Shown: positions 43,305 to 51,916, numbered from the stretch's first letter. The stretch is 64,000 bases of DNA from Sphingobacterium olei (GCF_005048855.1 NZ_SUME01000001.1:186001-250000), one strand, 5' to 3'. A program made the numbers and translations. Notes: generated by a model not told the origin, from the sequence alone.

Positions 43305-43386
43305 AGATTATACAGGAGCATCCGTTAAGCTCTTCGTAGAGCATTCCCGTCGTCACCGCGAGGAAGTATAACAAATCAGTCTTCTG

Positions 43387-43938
43387 TCAGGAATTTGTCA
43401 TGGACGCCTGAATTTTGTCAATTTGCTTTAGATGTCTAATAATATGATTTATAATAAACTGAAACGTATCGCCCAATTTTAGCTTGATTAAACTCGAAAT
43501 CGAAGTCCTAATTTTCACTTTGCTCAGACTTACATTTCTCGATTGGTTTAACAATTCCACAAGTAGGATTTGTTGATTTATAAATCTGTCAATAGTAGTT
43601 ATTTCAAGGTTTGCATTTAATGGATTTTTATCTTTAAATGTTTTCATTTTATTTAACTTTTCTTTTGGTAACATGCTGTTTGCAAATAAATTACCTAGAA
43701 TGCCACTCTTAAACTCAATGTCAGGTTTAGTTGTCGAAATTTTTAATTCTCTTGCTATTTGTGGTAAATAGTAATCGCCATACAAATTCAAATGCTCTAA
43801 ACATTCCAAAATGCTCCAGGAAATTTCGTTTTCTTTCCATGTTAAAGTGTTCAGGTCATAGCTTTTAAGCTTTTCTACTTGATTTATAAATTCTTTTGTT
43901 TGCTCAAGGAGCGTTTGTGTTAGTTTCTCTGATTGCAT
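43387..43938 (-). CDS. DinB-like (YfiT/DinB_2) protein
   Basis: A 183-residue four-helix-bundle protein with LTWKENEISWSILECLEHLNLYGDYYLPQI near the N-terminus and a C-terminal FQFIINHIIRHLKQIDKIQ containing the histidines that could bind a metal (HIIRHL), as in DinB_2 and YfiT metalloenzymes. Family members are often thiol- or damage-responsive; activity is usually unknown. It follows the Crp/Fnr gene by 51 bases on the same strand and probably shares its transcript. Confidence 0.8.
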   Translation of the reverse strand: MQSEKLTQTLLEQTKEFINQVEKLKSYDLNTLTWKENEISWSILECLEHLNLYGDYYLPQIARELKISTTKPDIEFKSGILGNLFANSMLPKEKLNKMKTFKDKNPLNANLEITTIDRFINQQILLVELLNQSRNVSLSKVKIRTSISSLIKLKLGDTFQFIINHIIRHLKQIDKIQASMTNS

Positions 43939-43989
43939 ATTTTTTTATGCAAAGTTCAATAAAGTATTTTTCATAAACCTTGATTGAAG

Positions 43990-44496
43990 TCAAGACTTTT
44001 TCAGTCTCGATAAAGTTTCGGCACTCATTCTTAAATAATTAGCAATATGTCTGTTAGAGATTTCCTGAAAAAGTTGCGGACTTCGTTTTAAAACTCTTTC
44101 ATATCTTTCTTTTGGCGAATGTGTCAGGATATCAATTTCACGTTCCATTTGTTGGAGTACCAGATTCTCTAAAATTTTGATCCACGAATTTCTGTTACTT
44201 TCTATTTCTAAAAATTTGTCAATTTGTTGTTTGGTTACTACTTTTATAACCGTTTTTTTAATTGCCTGAATAAATAAATCGGAAGGTTTTCCGGTCAAAA
44301 AGGAGTCCAGAGAAACAATTAAATTGTCTTTGTATCCAAATCTAATTGTCTGCTCTTCATGTTCATCCAGAAAAAACACTCTCAAACTTCCGCTTACCAC
44401 ATAATACAGATTTGTGTCGATGACACCTTTCTTTTTTAAAAATTGGTTTCTCTCGATAGTTATTATCTTATCTGAAAATTCAATAATTTCTTTCAT
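43990..44496 (-). CDS. Crp/Fnr family regulator coupled to a membrane operon
   Basis: A 168-residue regulator with the nucleotide-binding barrel (FLKKKGVIDTNLYYVVSGSLRVFFLDEHEEQTIRFGY) and a C-terminal winged helix (SNRHIANYLRMSAETLSRLKK). It is unusually short and ends just after the recognition helix, a layout common in Bacteroidota. Its ATG overlaps the stop codon of the GDYXXLXY gene (ATGA), so it is the last coupled gene of the DUF2157-DUF4401-GDYXXLXY operon, with a DinB-like gene close behind. This location suggests regulation of that operon or a response to the same condition; the effector is unknown. Confidence 0.85.
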   Translation of the reverse strand: MKEIIEFSDKIITIERNQFLKKKGVIDTNLYYVVSGSLRVFFLDEHEEQTIRFGYKDNLIVSLDSFLTGKPSDLFIQAIKKTVIKVVTKQQIDKFLEIESNRNSWIKILENLVLQQMEREIDILTHSPKERYERVLKRSPQLFQEISNRHIANYLRMSAETLSRLKKS

Positions 44497-45008
44497 TTAT
44501 CGTCTTGTTTGAGGTTAAAATATGTAATTCTTCTCAAATCCGTGTCGTATAGTCCGACCAAAATGCTATTGCCCGCATTGTCGACTTGAATGGCTCCATA
44601 TGTAGCTTGTTCGTATTTCTCCGCGTGGCCTTCCTGGAAAAAAAACGATTCGGCTCCTATTTCTATAGACCATTTGTTTGGTGTGGTATACGCAATGAGA
44701 AACTCACCCTCAAACAGAGGAGTAGTTTCTTGTTGAAACCGTACGAGATTTGCGACAGATCCGTTACCCAAACGAACGACACAATATCCCCGTCTGGCTA
44801 TACTGTCTATATCAGTTTCGGTTGCCATCTTATAACGCAGTTGCATATAGTCGCCCTGCATCAAAGAGCGAGGATCCACTGGCGCCAACTCCAACAATAT
44901 CAACTGTCCGTCGCGAAGGATTTCTTCCTTTTTTGCTATGCTGTAGTTAAAATATAGGAGTAGGAGAACAAGGTTGAAAGCGACAATGATCCCTTTATAT
45001 TTTTTCAT
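44493..45008 (-). CDS. GDYXXLXY domain protein
   Basis: A 171-residue membrane-anchored protein with a single N-terminal helix (IIVAFNLVLLLLYFNYSIAKKEEIL) and the family signature MQGDYMQLRYKM near residue 51, after LELAPVDPRSLMQ. The C-terminal part is strand-rich (YGAIQVDNAGNSILVGLYDTDLRRI). The family's function is unknown, but it occurs with DUF2157 and DUF4401 proteins, as here. The DUF4401 stop overlaps its start by 14 bases and its own stop overlaps the Crp/Fnr start by 4, so the four genes are translationally linked. Confidence 0.85.
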   Translation of the reverse strand: MKKYKGIIVAFNLVLLLLYFNYSIAKKEEILRDGQLILLELAPVDPRSLMQGDYMQLRYKMATETDIDSIARRGYCVVRLGNGSVANLVRFQQETTPLFEGEFLIAYTTPNKWSIEIGAESFFFQEGHAEKYEQATYGAIQVDNAGNSILVGLYDTDLRRITYFNLKQDDK

Positions 45009-46062
45009 GATTTGTACGTTTAGAAATGAATAAGAAGAACAACAAAAATACTATACCTGATAGGAATAGCAATACGGATTTGGTCAATAGTGTATAGTTG
45101 AGGTCGTAATAAAACTGACCTACAAAATACAACAGCGCTAGAATCCCCATGACGAATCCGGTTTTGTAATTGACCCAAAAACATAACAGAATCAACAATA
45201 TACTACCTGCGATGCCGGGAAATAGCACGGTAGGAGCTAGTACCAAAAGAATTAATCCGTAAATAGCTAATCTGGTGACGACGACGGATAGCTGTAAAGT
45301 TGTCAACAGCTTCGATGAGAGGTAGAGTATGGCCACCATACACACTATTGATACAGACCAGATCAATGAGGTCGATAAGGTGAAGAAAATATCATGACGC
45401 AGTAGCCCCAGACCTATCAGAAAAGATAATACCAGCCCCATGCGTATAGCATGATATGGAAGCCTGATTTTGAAACTTATAAAGAGTAATCTAGCTTCCT
45501 GTAAAAAGGTATACATCAGTATGATGGCCAACAAAGAAACGTGGATGTATATAAAATCATACTGATTAGTCGATAGTACAAAGCTCAACATACTACCGTT
45601 CAGGATCAATGTCGATACAAAGCTGATGATGTAATTGGGAGTCAAACACAGGCAGATCAAGGAAAATACAGCACACGATATGGAGATATATTGTGTGTCA
45701 ACATGAAATTCAGAAAGTGCCATCGCCAGCATGATAAAACCAATGCTAAAGGTAGATACGCTGATGGTATCCCAGAGTATCTGTCGAAATAGTTTGCCGA
45801 TAATCACGCCCAATGCGATGGCGAGGATGCCGAATATCAAGAGCGCTACATTAGACTTGTGCAAGCCAGCGATCAGTAGGAAGCCAAAAAAAGCAGTGGA
45901 AGAAAGTATTCCGCCAAAGATGGACAGTATCTTGATCGCCAGCGTTTGGTTGCCCTGATTGGTCTCAAGCGATTTATCGAGCACGATAAGGTCGAGACGT
46001 AATCCCGGTTCCAATGACTGCAGGTATGTCGCTGTTTCCAGTATGTTATTTTTGTATTTCAT
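44995..46062 (-). CDS. DUF4401 multi-helix membrane protein
   Basis: A 355-residue inner-membrane protein with about ten hydrophobic helices (for example ILSIFGGILSSTAFFGFLLIAG, VALLIFGILAIALGVIIGKL and VLLFLSGIVFLLFFLFISK). Members of DUF4401 follow DUF2157 genes in many Bacteroidota and proteobacteria. The start overlaps the DUF2157 stop by 4 bases and the end overlaps the GDYXXLXY gene by 14. Possible roles are in envelope or stress adaptation, but none is established. Confidence 0.85.
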   Translation of the reverse strand: MKYKNNILETATYLQSLEPGLRLDLIVLDKSLETNQGNQTLAIKILSIFGGILSSTAFFGFLLIAGLHKSNVALLIFGILAIALGVIIGKLFRQILWDTISVSTFSIGFIMLAMALSEFHVDTQYISISCAVFSLICLCLTPNYIISFVSTLILNGSMLSFVLSTNQYDFIYIHVSLLAIILMYTFLQEARLLFISFKIRLPYHAIRMGLVLSFLIGLGLLRHDIFFTLSTSLIWSVSIVCMVAILYLSSKLLTTLQLSVVVTRLAIYGLILLVLAPTVLFPGIAGSILLILLCFWVNYKTGFVMGILALLYFVGQFYYDLNYTLLTKSVLLFLSGIVFLLFFLFISKRTNHEKI

Positions 46063-46988
46063 GACGATTGCTTTTTAGCGAGTTGGATAAGATTGCGGAT
46101 TACAAAGGTGACACTGATGATGATAAAGATACTTACAGATAAAAGCATCCATTCGCCATCCGACAGATCGATAAGAAATGCAGCAATCACGATAATTGAG
46201 CTAAACGGAATAGCCGAAAGGTAGAAAGTGCTCTTGGTTTGTATGCCATGCCACAGGCCAGCGATGTAAGTCAATCCGACAAGCGGAGCAAATACGCCGA
46301 AGTAATCCTTATTGAAGCTGAAAAGAATACCGCTTACCATACCTATCGTCGCAAAGGTCAATGCAGCTACACCAACCGTATGTACAAAATAGGCCGGAGC
46401 CTGACGTAATTTGGCTATAGCGAAAATCAATCCATTGCCGAGAAATAGTATGCCGTATAGTAACAATGGAGGCCAGTCCGCGACCTGTTCTTGGTAGAGG
46501 ATCAGCGTTGTATTGAGCAGAACGACAAACAATAGCCACAGTGGGGCAAAATTGGAAATGCATACCCATAGGGTCACAAAAATGGTCCAGGCCAAAAAGA
46601 AATCATAGGCATTGGCTCCAGTCTGATAGATCTGTCCAAAAACAGCGAACAGTACACCCACAAGGACTGCACTTCCAGTCAGTATGATGTGGCGTATCTG
46701 ACTGTTTATCTTTGGCCATAAAGCCAATACGGTAACCGTGATAACCAATATTTCCACTAAACCAATTTTAATAAACTTGTGTAAATCAGCCCAATTGTAG
46801 GCAAAGAAGAAAATAATTCCAGCTAGAGAGAAGCCTAGACCAAGTGTAAGAAACAACAGTGTTAAAAATCTCTTCCAGCTGGCTTCATCAGGGTATACTT
46901 GGTCTTTTAAAGCTTTGGCCAATGTCTTTTTACTGAGCTGGCTATGTCTTGCTACGGTCTCGATGCCTTCCCGTTGTATATTTTTCAT
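46059..46988 (-). CDS. DUF2157 multi-helix membrane protein
   Basis: A 309-residue inner-membrane protein from the ATG at 46988 (MKNIQREGIETVARHSQLSKKTLAKAL, the charged DUF2157 N-terminus, followed by eight or nine helices). The open frame extends to 47102, but the 38 upstream codons run across an intergenic hairpin and are unlikely to be coding. YPDEASWKRFLTLLFLTLGLGF is the typical transition into the membrane. It is the first gene of the coupled operon DUF2157-DUF4401-GDYXXLXY-Crp. Function unknown. Confidence 0.85.
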   Translation of the reverse strand: MKNIQREGIETVARHSQLSKKTLAKALKDQVYPDEASWKRFLTLLFLTLGLGFSLAGIIFFFAYNWADLHKFIKIGLVEILVITVTVLALWPKINSQIRHIILTGSAVLVGVLFAVFGQIYQTGANAYDFFLAWTIFVTLWVCISNFAPLWLLFVVLLNTTLILYQEQVADWPPLLLYGILFLGNGLIFAIAKLRQAPAYFVHTVGVAALTFATIGMVSGILFSFNKDYFGVFAPLVGLTYIAGLWHGIQTKSTFYLSAIPFSSIIVIAAFLIDLSDGEWMLLSVSIFIIISVTFVIRNLIQLAKKQSS

Positions 46989-47065
46989 ATTCGAAAATAG
47001 TATAGGGTTTGTGATGTCTAAGATATCAAATAATAAACTTACGTGTAGTGGTCTTGAGGAAATAA

Positions 47066-47096
47066 CCCGCAGGCTTGCAAAGCAAAGCACTGCGGG
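47066..47096 (-). terminator. Hairpin between the YiaA-like and DUF2157 genes
   Basis: CCCGCAG / CTGCGGG form a seven-base GC-rich stem with a 17-base loop. On the minus strand it lies after the YiaA-like stop and before DUF2157. There is no clear T-run, so it may attenuate rather than end transcription. Confidence 0.4.
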
Positions 47097-47105
47097 CGGC
47101 AACCG

Positions 47106-47576
47106 CTACGTCGTTTCTTTGTCCTCCAACAGTTTAGTATCTCTGGTATTCTTTTGTACAGCGATAGCAGCGAAAATACTTAGGCAGAATGACATGGCAT
47201 AAAATCCTTTTTCACTCAACAGCAGTTCTGCATTCCAAAGCCCTATAGTGAGTAGTATCATCGCAGCAAGCGTAGCAAACCAACTTAAACCGTAATACAA
47301 ATCAGTCACCGGTAGACCTTCCGCTCTATCTCTGACACTCTTCTGTACAGAGATTACGGCAAATAACCCGAATAATAAAATCGTAAAATAGTAGCCCTTT
47401 TCGTTGAGGTTCATGTCAGCATTCCACAGACCTATACAGTATGCCAACACCCCCACAATCAGTGCAAACCAAGAGGCTCCGACAAAGGCCGAGGTTGGTT
47501 TAAATGGGTGATGTGTTTTTTCCTCATGTTTAGCGACAACTGTGTTGTCATCAGTTTTTACTTTTAGCGGTTCCAT
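47106..47576 (-). CDS. yiaA: YiaA/YiaB-type inner membrane protein
   Basis: A 156-residue protein with two copies of the YiaAB two-helix unit: FVGASWFALIVGVLAYCIGLWNADMNLNEKGYYFTILLFGLFAVISVQKSVRD and a second from LYYGLSWFATLAAMILLTIGLWNAELLLSEKGFYAMSFCLSIFAAIAVQK. The internal repeats align nearly residue for residue. YiaA is an inner-membrane protein linked in enteric bacteria to sugar or stress operons, but its role is unclear. It precedes the DUF2157 operon, separated by a hairpin, and is divergent from a TPR-like protein. Confidence 0.82.
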   Translation of the reverse strand: MEPLKVKTDDNTVVAKHEEKTHHPFKPTSAFVGASWFALIVGVLAYCIGLWNADMNLNEKGYYFTILLFGLFAVISVQKSVRDRAEGLPVTDLYYGLSWFATLAAMILLTIGLWNAELLLSEKGFYAMSFCLSIFAAIAVQKNTRDTKLLEDKETT

Positions 47577-47680
47577 TGTTCTGTTTTTTTAATGTTTACT
47601 GAAGCAAATGTCTGTAGGAAAATTAAAATTTAGAAATAATAAATTGTGATAAACTGACGATATTATTGTTTAATAATCTG

Positions 47681-47688
47681 TATTTTTG
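47681..47688 (+). promoter_or_regulatory. Candidate -7 box of the 498-residue protein gene
   Basis: TATTTTTG matches TAnnTTTG and ends seven bases before the ATG at 47696, so the message would be nearly leaderless. I see no good -33 element at the usual distance. Confidence 0.4.
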
Positions 47689-47695
47689 ATGTACT

Positions 47696-49192
47696 ATGGA
47701 TACATTGTCTGAGTTGATAGACCTGTTGAATAAAGATGAAATAAGGCAGTTTAAGTTGTTTTTGAACAACAAAAATAAACGTTATGATGTCAAGAATATT
47801 CAATTATTTGAATTGTTAGAAACTGACGATATTTTGTTATTAAATAAGCTTTATAAACCCACCAAAAACAGAGATGCCTATCATGCGCTACGCAAGAGAT
47901 TACAGGATAGTCTTATTTTGTTTTTGTCACAGAAGGTGTTTGAAAATACCGTTTCGGAGACTTACGATATATTACGGCTTATTGTTGTCTCTCGTTTTCT
48001 TCTAGAAAATGGTCTGACCAAGACTGCTTTTAAATCTTTAATAAAAGCAGAGCGACTGGCCGTAGACCTGGAACAGTACAATTTGCTTAATGAAATATTA
48101 TTGCTCAGGCTGCAATACATACATCTCGATCCGCACACAGATCTGGATGGGCTAAGCGAACGTCTTTTAGCAAACCAGCTGCAAATGCAGTCTGAGGCCA
48201 AACTTCATCTAGTTTACGCATTTTTACGCAGGGAGTTACAGGAAATTCATTTGAAAGGTAAAATTGTAGACTTAGCAGTGTTGATTATTAAGACGGTAAA
48301 GACGCACAAAGTTGCGATAGGTGACCTAATGAGTTATAAGTCTTTGTATCAGATCCTATTCATTGCCAATGAATATGCGGACATTCAACAGAATTACAGC
48401 TTAATCGAAAAATACGTCAAAAGAAGCCATGCATTTATTCAGCGACAGTCGTCAGACACGTATAAAGAAAAGGACCTTTATCACCATCTTTATATTCTGT
48501 ACTTTCTAGCCAATTTTCATTTACGAAGCCAGGCGTTTACAGATAGTCTACTGTATCTCGGGGAGATGTCCCAGCTGATAGAGACGCAAAAAAGATATAA
48601 AGGCCAGTTTTTTCTGCGGCATCAGCTGCTACTGGCGCTCAATTATCATTTTACGGAGAGAGGTCACGAAGCTATGGCGATTATGAGAAATGCTTTGTCT
48701 ACCGTAAACAAGTCTTATAATCCGGAGGATATCGATGATTTGCGGATTTGTTTAGCTATGTTTTTGGCACAGCATCAAGATAGAGAAAGTCTGCGTTATC
48801 TAGCTTTGCTTGCGCATTCTGAAGCGTGGTATGAGAAGCGGATGGGTATGCTATGGACTATCCGCAAGAGTTTGATGGAGATATTGGTTCAGATACAGTT
48901 CGGTCATGTGGATGTAGCAGCATCGAGGCTGAATAGTTTTAAAAAAAGGTATAAAAAGTATCTGATCAATACACGTGAGCAACGAGTCATACATTATGTA
49001 AGCTTAGTCGAGAAATATCTGACCCATCCAGAAGTGATATCAGAACATTCATTTCAGCAAGCAGTTCTTGATTTTTTGCAGCAGGAGGAGAATAATGATA
49101 TATTCAATCTGAGTTTTGTAGCCTGGTTGGTTGCGCTTTGGGATAAAAGAACACCTTATCAGGTCGTTTTATCCATGGTTAAGCCCAAGTGA
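47696..49192 (+). CDS. Large helical hypothetical protein
   Basis: A 498-residue cytoplasmic protein that is almost entirely alpha-helical, with a TPR-like look (YALLIEKY-type helices; LYHHLYILYFLANFHLRSQAFTDSLLYLGEMSQLIE, ALLAHSEAWYEKRMGMLWTIRK). No catalytic motif or named domain is apparent. Proteins of this length beginning MDTLSELIDLLNKDEIRQFKLFLNN are found in Sphingobacteriaceae as hypothetical repeats-type proteins. It is divergent from yiaA with 119 bases between. A scaffold or regulatory role would be a guess. Confidence 0.6.
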   Translation: MDTLSELIDLLNKDEIRQFKLFLNNKNKRYDVKNIQLFELLETDDILLLNKLYKPTKNRDAYHALRKRLQDSLILFLSQKVFENTVSETYDILRLIVVSRFLLENGLTKTAFKSLIKAERLAVDLEQYNLLNEILLLRLQYIHLDPHTDLDGLSERLLANQLQMQSEAKLHLVYAFLRRELQEIHLKGKIVDLAVLIIKTVKTHKVAIGDLMSYKSLYQILFIANEYADIQQNYSLIEKYVKRSHAFIQRQSSDTYKEKDLYHHLYILYFLANFHLRSQAFTDSLLYLGEMSQLIETQKRYKGQFFLRHQLLLALNYHFTERGHEAMAIMRNALSTVNKSYNPEDIDDLRICLAMFLAQHQDRESLRYLALLAHSEAWYEKRMGMLWTIRKSLMEILVQIQFGHVDVAASRLNSFKKRYKKYLINTREQRVIHYVSLVEKYLTHPEVISEHSFQQAVLDFLQQEENNDIFNLSFVAWLVALWDKRTPYQVVLSMVKPK

Positions 49193-49340
49193 TACTACAC
49201 TTCACACTTGCGCTCATTGAAATTGTTCACAATAGTATAATTCTCTTTGTCATCTCGACACTAGGAGGGATCTATAATCACCCCGTTTTAGGCGTATGCA
49301 CTTTGTAAAATATTGAATACATGGAATAATTTACTGAATT

Positions 49341-50195
49341 TTAAAGATCTTTAACCATCCAATGATTTGTATGCTTCTTTTTCAGCTTGGCTAACTGCTC
49401 GTCCTTCTTTTTCAAGTCTTGCTCAAGTCTATAATTATAAACCAATAATGGAATTGAGTTCGGATAAAGTTGTAGCGATATCTTAAAATGTTCCGTTGCT
49501 TTGTCTATTATTCCCGCGCTCAGCAAAGCCTCTCCCATATATATACAAACGATAGCTGGAATATTCTTGTAAAGTGAATGGCATTCTGCGGATAAAGATG
49601 TTATAATTGGAATGCATAACTCCGCAGGAGATCTTTCCCCTCTTGCGGAGGTGCTTGTTATTATAGTCTGATAGTTGTCAAAGAGGAGTGCAATGTGTCT
49701 ATTTGGTAAAGTTGTGTCAAATTTGTATTGTTGATACTCTTTTATCGTTGCTTCGTCAAGTTGCGGACTATCTGCTTGCAGACTTTTTTCATACATCTTG
49801 TCGAGAAGTGAGAAAACTGCTTTGTCGGCAGGAATAACCTGAGTATTCTTTTTTACTGTCCATAAGGGAAGCAAGAAGAATTCTGAACCACTGCTTAGTA
49901 TAGAGTTGCCTTCTGTATCAAGCAAAAACGCATTGGGCGCTTTTATCGTGTAAATTCCGACTAGGGTAGTATCCCGTAGTGCAAGGAAGACAAAATCACA
50001 ATCCATAGGATTGGGCTTGTTGCATATCAAAAGCATATCTTTTCCCTCTGTCCACCCCGTAAAACTAGGCGCTTTGAAATAATAAGGAGTGCTTATTTTC
50101 TCGAACTCAATCTTAAGATTGTCACCTTGTTTCAATATCTGAGCATTGGAAGTAAGCGCAGCAATAGTAAATAGCAGGAAAAATAGATGTTTCAT
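49341..50195 (-). CDS. Exported hypothetical protein with TPR-like end
   Basis: A 284-residue protein from the ATG at 50195 with a signal peptide (MKHLFFLLFTIAALTSNAQ); the frame extends upstream to 50312 into the neighbouring gene, which is less likely. The mature part is beta-rich (residues about 30-130), and the last 80 residues form helices resembling TPR pairs (CIYMGEALLSAGIIDKATEHFKISLQLYPN) ending in a lysine-rich coil. Not recognised. It follows the 137-residue gene with a gap of 10 bases. Confidence 0.6.
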   Translation of the reverse strand: MKHLFFLLFTIAALTSNAQILKQGDNLKIEFEKISTPYYFKAPSFTGWTEGKDMLLICNKPNPMDCDFVFLALRDTTLVGIYTIKAPNAFLLDTEGNSILSSGSEFFLLPLWTVKKNTQVIPADKAVFSLLDKMYEKSLQADSPQLDEATIKEYQQYKFDTTLPNRHIALLFDNYQTIITSTSARGERSPAELCIPIITSLSAECHSLYKNIPAIVCIYMGEALLSAGIIDKATEHFKISLQLYPNSIPLLVYNYRLEQDLKKKDEQLAKLKKKHTNHWMVKDL

Positions 50196-50205
50196 TAAAT
50201 TATAT

Positions 50206-50619
50206 TCATTGCATGAGTCGAATAACGTCAGGCCATTTATATTTACTTTCATTTTTAAACTTACCGGCGATGGGGGATAAGGTAAGCGATTTCTCTTCCT
50301 TATCGTACCCAATCCCCATTATGCTTATTTCTAAATTTTTTACCAGAGGTAGATTTTCGTTTGATACATTTTTATATTTTTCTATATCATCCCCATCAAA
50401 TTGATATCCATAATTTTCCAAAAGCATTACATTAGACCAGTCCGCCCGCCAGGCGGAGAGTAAAATGATGGGAAATAAAAAAAGGAAGCAGGGTGTTATA
50501 TAAAGTAAAAAATGAAAGCGCTGAACTCTTTTTTGTTTAAGGAAGTACAATAACAAAATAGGGCCAATAATTATTAGCGCGAAAATAAAGTACGTCATAC
50601 TATCAATTATTGCTTCCAC
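50206..50619 (-). CDS. Membrane-anchored hypothetical protein
   Basis: A 137-residue protein with two N-terminal helices (TYFIFALIIIGPILLLYFL and FHFLLYITPCFLFLFPIILLSAW) and a soluble C-terminal part containing an acidic stretch (DGDDIEKYKN) and GIGYDKEEKSLTLSPIAGKFK. A start at 50598 (MTYFIF) is equally possible. Its end is 10 bases before the next gene, which carries a signal peptide, so the two likely act together at the envelope. Not recognised. Confidence 0.55.
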   Translation of the reverse strand: MEAIIDSMTYFIFALIIIGPILLLYFLKQKRVQRFHFLLYITPCFLFLFPIILLSAWRADWSNVMLLENYGYQFDGDDIEKYKNVSNENLPLVKNLEISIMGIGYDKEEKSLTLSPIAGKFKNESKYKWPDVIRLMQ

Positions 50620-50785
50620 TTGGCTTCTGCTAAACTATTCTTTTTATAAAGATAAAAATTTCTGTGCAGATAGACTGCATAAGTCACGTTGAAATTTGTA
50701 AGCCAACAATCAATTACAGATATGTATCGATACACAAAATGAAATAATTAACAGAATAAACATTTTGCCGAGCAGCTGCCGGGTC

Positions 50786-50980
50786 TTAGCGTCTCAGATA
50801 CTTAAAATAAACCGGTATGCTATCCTTATACTGTAGATTACTGATGTCCTGTTGCAGCATATTTAGCTTCGTGCTATCCGGTATTTCGCTAAAAAGCGCG
50901 CTGGCAAACTCCTCTTTGTCGTGAGTGACCTCGATTTGGGAAGAAGAAGCGATTTTATCCTGGATCGGCTTCTTTAGGAC
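50786..50980 (-). pseudogene. C-terminal fragment of an unidentified gene
   Basis: On the minus strand a frame without a start runs LKKPIQDKIASSSQIEV, DKEEFASALFSEIPD, then QQDISNLQYKDSIPVYFKYLRR before TAA at 50786-50788. It looks like the end of a real coding sequence but has no recognised family. It meets a VOC gene fragment on the other strand at about 50981, without intergenic space, which marks a recombination point. Confidence 0.5.
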
Positions 50981-50982
50981 AC

Positions 50983-51153
50983 AACGTGTCTTCCAGACAG
51001 GAAGTAATTGAAGTTATGGATCTGGTAGAAAGTATCGGCGCCACTATTATTAAACCACCACAGGAAACATTTTGGGGCGGCTTTGCCGGATACTTTATCG
51101 ATATTGATGGACATCTTTGGGAAGTAGTATATAATCCAGAATTATTACCTTAG
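50983..51153 (+). pseudogene. C-terminal fragment of a VOC (glyoxalase) gene
   Basis: The plus-strand frame reads VSSRQEVIEVMDLVESIGATI, then PPQETFWGGFAGYFIDIDGHLWEVVYNPELLP before TAG. The GGFAGYFIDIDGHLWEVVYNP end is characteristic of VOC proteins, where the glutamate is a metal ligand. About 57 of the usual 125-135 residues remain. It abuts the minus-strand fragment ending at 50786-50980, showing a junction of two unrelated truncated genes. Confidence 0.75.
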
Positions 51154-51205
51154 TTGAGTGTGTGACGCAATGAGCTTAATAAAAAGTATAGAAGATAAGT
51201 GAACA

Positions 51206-51760
51206 TTAAAATAAAGGTCTATCCAGTATGCGTTGCACAAGATAGGGGTGATGCGTTGCAAACCCCTGCGTGAAGTCGTCAAGACCATATAAATAACGAC
51301 CCATTACAATTCGACAGCCTTGTTTTGAATACGGTCGAATTTCCTGCATAACGACATTAAATTCAGCATCTTTCAAATCCGTCCATCTGATGCTCTTTGC
51401 TCTTCCCCAAGCATCATAGGCCGTCACAGTTTCAGAATTGTAAATTACCCGATGATTATAGTAGTAAAAAGTGATGTAAATAAACCCATACAGCAAGGCC
51501 AATAACATAATTGCTGGAAAAATATACAAAGTCCAAGTTTCACCGGGTGCTAATTCCCAACTGTCATAAAAACCAAGTCCTACGAAAAATAAAAATATAA
51601 AGCCAATAAGGTAGCCAAGTATGGCGAAAAAAATATGATTTTTAAGAACTCTATCTCCATTTTCCAGGACTAACGTGCTAGACCCTTTTGCTCTCGCGAC
51701 GTTGATAACCCAGCTCATTGTCGCAAAAGTGATGAGCATTGTGATAAATCCTGAACACAT
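51206..51760 (-). CDS. Membrane protein with two helices, hypothetical
   Basis: A 184-residue membrane protein: an N-terminal helix (MLITFATMSWVINVARA), a central pair (FFAILGYLIGFIFLFFVGLGFY and LYIFPAIMLLALLYGFIYITFYYY), and a C-terminal soluble part resembling a PH-like domain (RVIYNSETVTAYDAWGRAKSIRWTDLKDAEFNVV). It is not recognised. A partial relative of this gene appears at the right edge of the window (63917-64000), so it belongs to a small local family. Confidence 0.65.
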   Translation of the reverse strand: MCSGFITMLITFATMSWVINVARAKGSSTLVLENGDRVLKNHIFFAILGYLIGFIFLFFVGLGFYDSWELAPGETWTLYIFPAIMLLALLYGFIYITFYYYNHRVIYNSETVTAYDAWGRAKSIRWTDLKDAEFNVVMQEIRPYSKQGCRIVMGRYLYGLDDFTQGFATHHPYLVQRILDRPLF

Positions 51761-51778
51761 TATAAGTTAAATAAATAA

Positions 51779-51795
51779 AAAAGCCTGCAGGCCTT
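51779..51795 (-). repeat. Degenerate copy of the NTF2-gene terminator hairpin
   Basis: AAGCCTGCAGGCCTT is a self-complementary core of the hairpin found at 16261-16287 and 55531-55557. Here it lies just upstream of the 51206-51760 gene start and after no gene, so it looks like a relic of a lost segment. Confidence 0.5.
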
Positions 51796-51882
51796 ACATC
51801 GAGTTAACATTAGATGAGCCTTAGAACCTTTGAAAGGTATAGATCCCTAAGAAACAAAAAAGGGATATGTGGTAGCATTTAC

Positions 51883-51916
51883 TAAGCCTTTCAAGTTAGA
51901 GAGACGCAAAAACTGA
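51883..51916 (+). repeat. Dispersed repeat shared with 56162-56195
   Basis: TAAGCCTTTCAAGTTAGAGAGACGCAAAA here and TAAGCCTTTCATGTCTTAAAGACGCAAAA at 56162-56195 are clearly related, with about 22 of 29 positions alike. Both copies lie in short gaps before plus-strand genes, in the same rearranged third of the window. Confidence 0.55.

Noticed and set aside
46988..47102. The longer start of the DUF2157 gene at 47102
   Set aside because: The extra 38 codons cross a GC-rich hairpin and do not match the family; the ATG at 46988 gives the expected N-terminus.
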